Source: Steinernema hermaphroditum
Taxonomy: Eukaryota > Nematoda > Chromadorea > Rhabditida > Steinernematidae
DNA: 64,000 bases
Direction of reading: 5' to 3'
Assembly: GCA_030435675.1 (NCBI GenBank)
Contig: CM059622.1
Coordinates: 4,774,001 to 4,838,000, forward strand
Position numbers and translations under genes: made by a program. The notes under the pieces were generated by a model. That model did not search any database. It was given only the letters and a program-made list of their open reading frames with translations, and had not been told where the DNA came from. Positions 28,601 to 40,800 of this stretch are shown one piece after another; positions within the stretch are counted from its first letter, which is position 1; the number at the start of each line of letters is the position of its first letter.

Positions 28601-31600
28601 ATTACTGTGGACTATCTTAGTTTCCTGCAAAACTTTCAATTCGAGACAGACAGGGCCCTTGCTCATACCAAGAGCTCTGCATCTGACCCTCCTGCTCCAA
28701 AGTACCATAGCATTTTTATGATTGGATCTTGTAGAACTGCACGAGCCTGATCGAACGCGCCTATTCCCGTTGGGATTACTGTGGACTATCTTAGTTTCCT
28801 GCAAAACTTTCAATTCGAGACAGATAGGGCCCTTGTTCATACAAAGAGTTCTGCATCTGACCCTCCTGCTCCAAAGTACCATAGCATTTTTATGATTGGA
28901 TCTTGTAGAACTGCACGAGCCTGATCGAACGCGCCTATTCCCGTTGGGATTACTGTGGACTATCTTAGTTTCCTGCAAAACTTTCAATTCGAGACAGATA
29001 GGGCCCTTGTTCATACAAAGAGTTCTGCATCTGACCCTCCTGCTCCAAAGTACCATAGCATTTTTATGATTGGATCTTGTAGAACTGCACGAGCCTGATC
29101 GAACGCGCCTATTCCCGTTGGGATTACTGTGGACTATCTTAGTTTCCTGCAAAACTTTCAATTCGAGACAGACAGGGCCTTGCTCACACCAAGAGCTCTG
29201 CATCTGACCCTCCTGCTCCAAAGTACCATAGCATTTTTATGATTGGATCTTGTAGAACTGCACGAGCCTGATCGAACGCGCCTACTCCCGTTGGGTTTAC
29301 TGTGGACTATCTTAGTTTCCTGCAAAACTTTCAATTCGAGACAGATAGGGCCCTTGCTCATACAAAGAGCTCTGCATCTGACCCTCCTGCTCCAAAGTAC
29401 CATAGCATTTTTATGATTGGATCTTGTAGAACTGCACGAGCCTGATCGAACGCGCCTATTCCCGTTGGGATTACTGTGGACTATCTTAGTTTCCTGCAAA
29501 ACTTTCAATTCGAGACAGATAGGGCCCTTGCTCATACAAAGAGCTCTGCATCTGACCCTCCTGCTCCAAAGTACCATAGCATTTTTATGATTGGATCTTG
29601 TAGAACTGCACGAGCCTGATCGAACGCGCCTATTCCCGTTGGGATTACTGTGGACTATCTTAGTTTCCTGCAAAACTTTCAATTCGAGACAGATAGGGCC
29701 TTGTTCATACAAAGAGTTCTGCATCTGACCCTCCTGCTCCAAAGTACCATAGCATTTTTATGATTGGATCTTGTAGAACTGCACGAGCCTGATCGAACGC
29801 GCCTATTCCCGTTGGGATTACTGTGGACTATCTTAGTTTCCTGCAAAACTTTCAATTCGAGACAGATAGGGCCCTTGCTCATACCAAGAGCTCTGCATCT
29901 GACCCTCCTGCTCCAAAGTACCATAGCATTTTTATGATTGGATCTTGTAGAACTGCACGAGCCTGATCGAACGCGCCTATTCCCGTTGGGATTACTGTGG
30001 ACTATCTTAGTTTCCTGCAAAACTTTCAATTCGAGACAGATAGGGCCCTTGCTCATACCAAAAGCTCTGCATCTGACCCTCCTGCTCCAAAGTACCATAG
30101 CATTTTTATGATTGGATCTTGTAGAACTGCACGAGCCTGATCGAACGCGCCTATTCCCGTTGGGATTACTGTGGACTATCTTAGTTTCCTGCAAAACTTT
30201 CAATTCGAGACAGATAGGGCCCTTGTTCATGCAAAGAGTTCTGCATCTGACCCTCCTGCTCCAAAGTACCATAGCATTTTTATGATTGGATCTTGTAGAA
30301 CTGCACGAGCCTGATCGAACGCGCCTATTCCCGTTGGATTTACTGTGGACTATCTTAGTTTCCTGCAAAACTTTCAATTCGAGACAGCAGGGCCCTTGCT
30401 CATACCAAAGAGCTCTGCATCTGACCCTCCTGCTCCAAAGTACCATAGCATTTTTATGATTGGATCTTGTAGAACTGCACGAGCCTGATCGAACGCGCCT
30501 ACTCCCGTTGGATTTACTGTGGACTATCTTAGTTTCCTGCAAAACTTTCAATTCGAGACAGCAGGGCCCTTGCTCATACCAAGAGCTCTGCATCTGACCC
30601 TCCTGCTCCAAAGTACCATAGCATTTTTATGATTGGATCTTGTAGAACTGCACGAGCCTGATCGAACGCGCCTATTCCCGTTGGGTTTACTGTGGACTAT
30701 CTTAGTTTCCTGCAAAACTTTCAATTCGAGACAGCAGGGCCCTTGCTCATACCAAAGAGCTCTGCATCTGACCCTCCTGCTCCAAAGTACCATAGCATTT
30801 TTATGATTGGATCTTGTAGAACTGCACGAGCCTGATCGAACGCGCCTATTCCCGTTGGGATTACTGTGGACTATCTTAGTTTCCTGCAAAACTTTCAATT
30901 CGAGACAGCAGGGCCCTTGCTCATACCAAAAAGCTCTGCATCTGACCCTCCTGCTCCAAAGTACCATAGCATTTTTATGATTGGATCTTGTAGAACTGCA
31001 CGAGCCTGATCGAACGCGCCTATTCCCGTTGGGATTACTGTGGACTATCTTAGTTTCCTGCAAAACTTTCAATTCGAGACAGCAGGGCCCTTGCTCATAC
31101 CAAAAGCTCTGCATCTGACCCTCCTGCTCCAAAGTACCATAGCATTTTTATGATTGGATCTTGTAGAACTGCACGAGCCTGATCGAACGCGCCTATTCCC
31201 GTTGGGATTACTGTGGACTATCTTAGTTTCCTGCAAAACTTTCAATTCGAGACAGCAGGGCCCTTGCTCATACCAAAAGTTCTGCATCTGACCCTCCTGC
31301 TCCAAAGTACCATATCATTTTTATGATTGGATCTTGTAGAACTGCACGAGCCTGATCGAACGCGCCTATTCCCGTTGGGATTACTGTGGACTATCTTAGT
31401 TTCCTGCAAAACTTTCAATTCGAGACAGCAGGGCCCTTGCTCATACCAAAAAGCTCTGCATCTGACCCTCCTGCTCCAAAGTACCATATCATTTTTATGA
31501 TTGGATCTTGTAGAACTGCACGAGCCTGATCGAACGCGCCTATTCCCGTTGGGATTACTGTGGACTATCTTAGTTTCCTGCAAAACTTTCAATTCGAGAC

Positions 31601-31840
31601 AGCAGGGCCCTTGCTCATACAAAAAGATCTGCATCTGACCCTCCTGCTCCAAAGTACCATAGCATTTTGATGATTGTATCTTGTAGAACTGCACGAGCCT
31701 GATCGAACGCGCCTATTCCCGTTGGGATTACTGTGGACTATCTTAGTTTCCTGCAAAACTTTCAATTCGAGACAGCAGGGCCCTTGCTCATACCAAAAGC
31801 TCTGCATCTGACCCTCCTGCTCCAAAGTACCATAGCATTT
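4600..31840 (+). repeat. Satellite domain B, 173/174-bp monomers
   Basis: Middle part of the array (boundaries approximate). Monomers end in ATTGGATCTTGTAGAACTGC. They are mixtures of two front halves (TACTCTCGTTGGATTTCCTG or TATTCCCGTTGGGATTACTG) and several AGGGCC segments (CAGATAGGG, CAGCAGGG, CAGACAGGG). A single extra base makes some monomers 174 bp (58 codons), so minus-strand frames run through two to five units there. Clear dimers are present: one of 346 bp at about 9475-10400, and one of 350 bp at about 20319-21050, where TTAGGGTCC and ATAGGGTCC monomers alternate. Confidence 0.85.
26495..26994. other. Assembly gap of exactly 500 N
   Basis: A run of 500 undetermined bases lies inside the satellite, with the same monomer family on both sides. 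The round number indicates a scaffolding placeholder. The real number of monomers in the array is therefore unknown. Confidence 0.99.
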
Positions 31841-34800
31841 TTATGATTCCATCTTGTTGTACTGCACGAGCCTGATCGAACGCGCCTATTCCCGTTGGGA
31901 TTACTGTGGACTATCTTAGTTTCCTGCAAAACTTTCAATTCGAGACAGCAGGGCCCTTGCTCATACTAAAAGCTCTGCATCTGACCCTCCTGCTCCAAAG
32001 TACCATAGCATTTTTATGATTCCATCTTGATCTACTGCACGAGCCTGATCGAACGCGCCTATTCCCGTTGGATTTACTGTGGACTATCTTAGTTTCCTGC
32101 AAAACTTTCAATTCGAGACAGCAGGGCCCTTGCTCATACTAAAAGCTCTGCATCTGACCCTCCTGCTCCAAAGTACCATATCATTTTTATGATTCCATCT
32201 TGATCTACTGCACGAGCCTGATCGAACGCGCCTATTCCCGTTGGATTTACTGTGGACTATCTTAGTTTCCTGCAAAACTTTCAATTCGAGACAGCAGGGC
32301 CCTTGCTCATACCAAAAGTTCTGCATCTGACCCTCCTGCTCCAAAGTACCATAGCATTTTTATGATTCCATCTTGATCTACTGCACGAGCCTGATCGAAC
32401 GCGCCTATTCCCGTTGGATTTACTGTGGACTATCTTAGTTTCCTGCAAAACTTTCAATTCGAGACAGCAGGGCCCTTGCTCATACCAAAAGCTCTGCATC
32501 TGACCCTCCTGCTCCAAAGTACCATATCATTTTTATGATTCCATCTTGATCTACTGCACGAGCCTGATCGAACGCGCCTATTCCCGTTGGGATTACTGTG
32601 GACTATCTTAGTTTCCTGCAAAACTTTCAATTCGAGACAGCAGGGCCCTTGCTCATACCGAAAGCTCTGCATCTGACCCTCCTGCTCCAAAGTACCATAG
32701 CATTTTTATGATTGGAGCTTGTAGAACTGCACGAGCCTGATCGAACGCGCCTATTCCCGTTGGATTTACTGTGGACTATCTTAGTTTCCTGCAAAACTTT
32801 CAATTCGAGACAGCAGGGCCCTTGCTCATACCAAAAGCTCTGCATCTGACCCTCCTGCTCCAAAGTACCATATCATTTTTATGATTGGATCTTGTAGAAC
32901 TGCACGAGCCTGATCGAACGCGCCTATTCCCGTTGGGATTGCTGTGGACTACCTTAGTTTCCTGCAAAACTTTCAATTCGAGACAGCAGGGCCCTTGCTC
33001 ATACCAAAAAGCTCTGCATCTGACCCTCCTGCTCCAAAGTACCATATCATTTTTATGATTCCATCTTGATCTACTGCACGAGCCTGATCGAACACGCCTA
33101 TTCCCATTGGGATTGCTGTGGACTATCTTAGTTTCCTGCAAAACTTTCAATTCGAGACAGCAGGGCCCTTGCTCATACCAAAAGCTCTGCATCTGACCCT
33201 CCTGCTCCAAAGTACCATAGCATTTTTATGATTGGAGCTTGTAGAACTGCACGAGCCTGATCGAACGCGCCTATTCCCGTTGGATTTACTGTGGACTATC
33301 TTAGTTTCCTGCAAATCTTTCAATTCGAGACAGCAGGGCCCTTGCTCATACCAAAAGCTCTGCATCTGACCCTCCTGCTCCAAAGTACCATATCATTTTT
33401 ATGATTCCATCTTGATCTACTGCACGAGCCTGATCGAACGCGCCTATTCCCGTTGGGATTACTGTGGACTATCTTAGTTTCCTGCAAAACTTTCAATTCG
33501 AGACAGCAGGGCCCTTGCTCATACCAAAAGCTCTGCATCTGACCCTCCTGCTCCAAAGTACCATAGCATTTTTATGATTGGAGCTTGTAGAACTGCACGA
33601 GCCTGATCGAACGCGCCTATTCCCGTTGGGTTTACTGTGGACTATCTTAGTTTCCTGCAAATCTTTCAATTCGAGACAGCAGGGCCCTTGCTCATACCAA
33701 AAGCTCTGCATCTGACCCTCCTGCTCCTAAGTACCATATCATTTTTATGATTGGATCTTGTAGAACTGCACGAGCCTGATCGAACGCGCCTATTCCCGTT
33801 GGGATTGCTGTGGACTACCTTAGTTTCCTGCAAAACTTTCAATTCGAGACAGCAGGGCCCTTGCTCATACCAAAAAGCTCTGCATCTGACCCTCCTGCTC
33901 CAAAGTACCATATCATTTTTATGATTCCATCTTGATCTACTGCACGAGCCTGATCGAACGCGCCTATTCCCATTGGGATTTACTGTGGACTATCTTAGTT
34001 TCCTGCAAATCTTTCAATTCGAGACAGCAGGGCCCTTGCTCATACCAAAAGCTCTGCATCTGACCCTCCTGCTCCTAAGTACCATATCATTTTTATGATT
34101 GGATCTTGTAGAACTGCACGAGCCTGATCGAACGCGCCTATTCCCGTTGGGATTGCTGTGGACTACCTTAGTTTCCTGCAAAACTTTCAATTCGAGACAG
34201 CAGGGCCCTTGCTCATACCAAAAAGCTCTGCATCTGACCCTCCTGCTCCCAAGTACCATATCATTTTTATGATTCCATCTTGATCTACTGCACGAGCCTG
34301 ATCGAACGCGCCTATTCCCATTGGGATTGCTGTGGACTATCTTAGTTTCCTGCAAAACTTTCAATTCGAGACAGCAGGGCCCTTGCTCATACCAAAAGTT
34401 CTGCATCTGACCCTCCTGCTCCAAAGTACCATATCATTTTTATGATTGTATCTTGTAGAACTGCACGAGCCTGATCGAACGCGCCTATTCCCGTTGGGAT
34501 TACTGTGGACTATCTTAGTTTCCTGCAAAACTTTCAATTCGAGACAGCAGGGCCCTTGCTCATACCAAAAGCTCTGCATCTGACCCTCCTGCTCCAAAGT
34601 ACCATAGCATTTTTATGATTCCATCTTGATCTACTGCACGAGCCTGATCGAACGCGCCTATTCCCGTTGGGATTACTGTGGACTATCTTAGTTTCCTGCA
34701 AAACTTTCAATTCGAGACAGCAGGGCCCTTGCTCATACCAAAAGTTCTGCATCTGACCCTCCTGCTCCAAAGTACCATATCATTTTTATGATTGTATCTT

Positions 34801-37800
34801 GTAGAACTGCACGAGCCTGATCGAACGCGCCTATTCCCGTTGGGATTACTGTGGACTATCTTAGTTTCCTGCAAAACTTTCAATTCGAGACAGCAGGGCC
34901 CTTGCTCATACCAAAAAGCTCTGCATCTGACCCTCCTGCTCCCAAGTACCATATCATTTTTATGATTCCATCTTGATCTACTGCACGAGCCTGATCGAAC
35001 GCGCCTATTCCCATTGGGATTACTGTGGACTATCTTAGTTTCCTGCAAAACTTTCAATTCGAGACAGCAGGGCCCTTGCTCATACTAAAAGTTCTGCATC
35101 TGACCCTCCTGCTCCAAAGTACCATATCATTTTTATGATTGTATCTTGTAGAACTGCACGAGCCTGATCGAACGCGCCTATTCCCGTTGGGATTACTGTG
35201 GACTATCTTAGTTTCCTGCAAAACTTTCAATTCGAGACAGCAGGGCCCTTGCTCATACTAAAAGCTCTGCATCTGACCCTCCTGCTCCAAAGTACCATAG
35301 CATTTTTATGATTCCATCTTGATCTACTGCACGAGCCTGATCGAACGCGCCTATTCCCGTTGGATTTACTGTGGACTATCTTAGTTTCCTGCAAAACTTT
35401 CAATTCGAGACAGCAGGGCCCTTGCTCATACTAAAAGCTCTGCATCTGACCCTCCTGCTCCAAAGTACCATATCATTTTTATGATTCCATCTTGATCTAC
35501 TGCACGAGCCTGATCGAACGCACCTATTCCCGTTGGATTTACTGTGGACTATCTTAGTTTCCTGCAAAACTTTCAATTCGAGACAGCAGGGCCCTTGCTC
35601 ATACCAAAAGTTCTGCATCTGACCCTCCTGCTCCAAAGTACCATAGCATTTTTATGATTCCATCTTGATCTACTGCACGAGCCTGATCGAACGCGCCTAT
35701 TCCCGTTGGATTTACTGTGGACTATCTTAGTTTTCTGCAAAACTTTCAATTCGAGACAGCAGGGCCCTTACTCATACCAAAAGCTCTGCATCTGACCCTC
35801 CTGCTCCAAAGTACCATATCATTTTTATGATTCCATCTTGATCTACTGCACGAGCCTGATCGAACGCGCCTATTCCCGTTGGGATTACTGTGGACTATCT
35901 TAGTTTCCTGCAAAACTTTCAATTCGAGACAGCAGGGCCCTTGCTCATACCAAAAGCTCTGCATCTGACCCTCCTGCTCCAAAGTACCATAGCATTTTTA
36001 TGATTGGAGCTTGTAGAACTGCACGAGCCTGATCGAACGCGCCTATTCCCGTTGGGATTACTGTGGACTATCTTAGTTTCCTGCAAAACTTTCAATTCGA
36101 GACAGCAGGGCCCTTGCTCATACCAAAAGCTCTGCATCTGACCCTCCTGCTCCAAAGTACCATATCATTTTTATGATTCCATCTTGATCTACTGCACGAG
36201 CCTGATCGAACGCGCCTATTCCCGTTGGGATTACTGTGGACTATCTTAGTTTCCTGCAAAACTTTCAATTCGAGACAGCAGGGCCCTTGCTCATACCAAA
36301 AGCTCTGCATCTGACCCTCCTGCTCCAAAGTACCATAGCATTTTTATGATTCCATCTTGATCTACTGCACGAGCCTGATCGAACGCGCCTATTCCCGTTG
36401 GGATTACTGTGGACTATCTTAGTTTCCTGCAAAACTTTCAATTCGAGACAGCAGGGCCCTTGCTCATACCAAAAGCTCTGCATCTGACCCTCCTGCTCCA
36501 AAGTACCATAGCATTTTTATGATTCCATCTTGATCTACTGCACGAGCCTGATCGAACGCGCCTATTCCCGTTGGATTTACTGTGGACTATCTTAGTTTCC
36601 TGCAAAACTTTCAATTCGAGACAGCAGGGCCCTTGCTCATACCAAAAGCTCTGCATCTGACCCTCCTGCTCCAAAGTACCATAGCATTTTTATGATTCCA
36701 TCTTGATCTACTGCACGAGCCTGATCGAACGCGCCTATTCCCGTTGGATTTACTGTGGACTATCTTAGTTTCCTGCAAAACTTTCAATTCGAGACAGCAG
36801 GGCCCTTGCTCATACCAAAAGCTCTGCATCTGACCCTCCTGCTCCAAAGTACCATATCATTTTTATGATTCCATCTTGATCTACTGCACGAGCCTGATCG
36901 AACGCGCCTATTCCCGTTGGGATTACTGTGGACTATCTTAGTTTCCTGCAAAACTTTCAATTCGAGACAGCAGGGCCCTTGCTCATACCAAAAGCTCTGC
37001 ATCTGACCCTCCTGCTCCAAAGTACCATAGCATTTTTATGATTCCATCTTGATCTACTGCACGAGCCTGATCGAACGCGCCTATTCCCGTTGGATTTACT
37101 GTGGACTATCTTAGTTTCCTGCAAAACTTTCAATTCGAGACAGCAGGGCCCTTGCTCATACCAAAAGTTCTGCATCTGACCCTCCTGCTCCAAAGTACCA
37201 TAGCATTTTTATGATTCCATCTTGATCTACTGCACGAGCCTGATCGAACGCGCCTATTCCCGTTGGATTTACTGTGGACTATCTTAGTTTCCTGCAAAAC
37301 TTTCAATTCGAGACAGCAGGGCCCTTGCTCATACCAAAAGCTCTGCATCTGACCCTCCTGCTCCAAAGTACCATATCATTTTTATGATTCCATCTTGATC
37401 TACTGCACGAGCCTGATCGAACGCGCCTATTCCCGTTGGGATTACTGTGGACTATCTTAGTTTCCTGCAAAACTTTCAATTCGAGACAGCAGGGCCCTTG
37501 CTCATACCAAAAGCTCTGCATCTGACCCTCCTGCTCCAAAGTACCATATCATTTTTATGATTCCATCTTGATCTACTGCACGAGCCTGATCGAACGCGCC
37601 TATTCCCGTTGGGATTACTGTGGACTATCTTAGTTTCCTGCAAAACTTTCAATTCGAGACAGCAGGGCCCTTGCTCATACCAAAAGCTCTGCATCTGACC
37701 CTCCTGCTCCAAAGTACCATATCATTTTTATGATTCCATCTTGATCTACTGCACGAGCCTGATCGAACGCGCCTATTCCCGTTGGGATTACTGTGGACTA

Positions 37801-40800
37801 TCTTAGTTTCCTGCAAAACTTTCAATTCGAGACAGCAGGGCCCTTGCTCATACCAAAAGCTCTGCATCTGACCCTCCTGCTCCAAAGTACCATAGCATTT
37901 TTATGATTGGAGCTTGTAGAACTGCACGAGCCTGATCGAACGCGCCTATTCCCGTTGGATTTACTGTGGACTATCTTAGTTTCCTGCAAAACTTTCAATT
38001 CGAGACAGCAGGGCCCTTACTCATACCAAAAGCTCTGCATCTGACCCTCCTGCTCCAAAGTACCATATCATTTTTATGATTCCATCTTGATCTACTGCAC
38101 GAGCCTGATCGAACGCGCCTATTCCCGTTGGGATTACTGTGGACTATCTTAGTTTCCTGCAAAACTTTCAATTCGAGACAGCAGGGCCCTTGCTCATACC
38201 AAAAGCTCTGCATCTGACCCTCCTGCTCCAAAGTACCATAGCATTTTTATGATTGGAGCTTGTAGAACTGCACGAGCCTGATCGAACGCGCCTATTCCCG
38301 TTGGGATTACTGTGGACTATCTTAGTTTCCTGCAAAACTTTCAATTCGAGACAGCAGGGCCCTTGCTCATACCAAAAGCTCTGCATCTGACCCTCCTGCT
38401 CCAAAGTACCATATCATTTTTATGATTCCATCTTGATCTACTGCACGAGCCTGATCGAACGCGCCTATTCCCGTTGGGATTACTGTGGACTATCTTAGTT
38501 TCCTGCAAAACTTTCAATTCGAGACAGCAGGGCCCTTGCTCATACTAAAAGCTCTGCATCTGACCCTCCTGCTCCAAAGTACCATAGCATTTTTATGATT
38601 CCATCTTGATCTACTGCACGAGCCTGATCGAACGCGCCTATTCCCGTTGGGATTACTGTGGACTATCTTAGTTTCCTGCAAAACTTTCAATTCGAGACAG
38701 CAGGGCCCTTGCTCATACTAAAAGCTCTGCATCTGACCCTCCTGCTCCAAAGTACCATAGCATTTTTATGATTCCATCTTGATCTACTGCACGAGCCTGA
38801 TCGAACGCGCCTATTCCCGTTGGATTTACTGTGGACTATCTTAGTTTCCTGCAAAACTTTCAATTCGAGACAGCAGGGCCCTTGCTCATACCAAAAGCTC
38901 TGCATCTGACCCTCCTGCTCCAAAGTACCATAGCATTTTTATGATTGGAGCTTGTAGAACTGCACGAGCCTGATCGAACGCGCCTATTCCCGTTGGATTT
39001 ACTGTGGACTATCTTAGTTTCCTGCAAAACTTTCAATTCGAGACAGCAGGGCCCTTACTCATACCAAAAGCTCTGCATCTGACCCTCCTGCTCCAAAGTA
39101 CCATATCATTTTTATGATTCCATCTTGATCTACTGCACGAGCCTGATCGAACGCGCCTATTCCCGTTGGGATTACTGTGGACTATCTTAGTTTCCTGCAA
39201 AACTTTCAATTCGAGACAGCAGGGCCCTTGCTCATACCAAAAGCTCTGCATCTGACCCTCCTGCTCCAAAGTACCATAGCATTTTTATGATTGGAGCTTG
39301 TAGAACTGCACGAGCCTGATCGAACGCGCCTATTCTCGTTGGATTTACTGTGGACTATCTTAGTTTCCTGCAAAACTTTCAATTCGAGACAGCAGGGCCC
39401 TTGCTCATACCAAAAGCTCTGCATCTGACCCTCCTGCTCCAAAGTACCATAGCATTTTTATGATTGGAGCTTGTAGAACTGCACGAGCCTGATCGAACGC
39501 GCCTATTCCCGTTGGATTTACTGTGGACTATCTTAGTTTCCTGCAAAACTTTCAATTCGAGACAGCAGGGCCCTTACTCATACCAAAAGCTCTGCATCTG
39601 ACCCTCCTGCTCCAAAGTACCATATCATTTTTATGATTCCATCTTGATCTACTGCACGAGCCTGATCGAACGCGCCTATTCCCGTTGGGATTACTGTGGA
39701 CTATCTTAGTTTCCTGCAAAACTTTCAATTCGAGACAGCAGGGCCCTTGCTCATACCAAAAGCTCTGCATCTGACCCTCCTGCTCCAAAGTACCATAGCA
39801 TTTTTATGATTGGAGCTTGTAGAACTGCACGAGCCTGATCGAACGCGCCTATTCCCGTTGGGATTACTGTGGACTATCTTAGTTTCCTGCAAAACTTTCA
39901 ATTCGAGACAGCAGGGCCCTTGCTCATACCAAAAGCTCTGCATCTGACCCTCCTGCTCCAAAGTACCATATCATTTTTATGATTCCATCTTGATCTACTG
40001 CACGAGCCTGATCGAACGCGCCTATTCCCGTTGGGATTACTGTGGACTATCTTAGTTTCCTGCAAAACTTTCAATTCGAGACAGCAGGGCCCTTGCTCAT
40101 ACTAAAAGCTCTGCATCTGACCCTCCTGCTCCAAAGTACCATATCATTTTTATGATTCCATCTTGATCTACTGCACGAGCCTGATCGAACGCGCCTATTC
40201 CCGTTGGGATTACTGTGGACTATCTTAGTTTCCTGCAAAACTTTCAATTCGAGACAGCAGGGCCCTTGCTCATACCAAAAGCTCTGCATCTGACCCTCCT
40301 GCTCCAAAGTACCATATCATTTTTATGATTCCATCTTGATCTACTGCACGAGCCTGATCGAACGCGCCTATTCCCGTTGGGATTACTGTGGACTATCTTA
40401 GTTTCCTGCAAAACTTTCAATTCGAGACAGCAGGGCCCTTGCTCATACTAAAAGCTCTCCATCTGACCCTCCTGCTCCAAAGTACCATAGCATTTTTATG
40501 ATTCCATCTTGATCTACTGCACGAGCCTGATCGAACGCGCCTATTCCCGTTGGGATTACTGTGGACTATCTTAGTTTCCTGCAAAACTTTCAATTCGAGA
40601 CAGCAGGGCCCTTGCTCATACTAAAAGCTCTCCATCTGACCCTCCTGCTCCAAAGTACCATAGCATTTTTATGATTCCATCTTGATCTACTGCACGAGCC
40701 TGATCGAACGCGCCTATTCCCGTTGGATTTACTGTGGACTATCTTAGTTTCCTGCAAAACTTTCAATTCGAGACAGCAGGGCCCTTGCTCATACCAAAAG

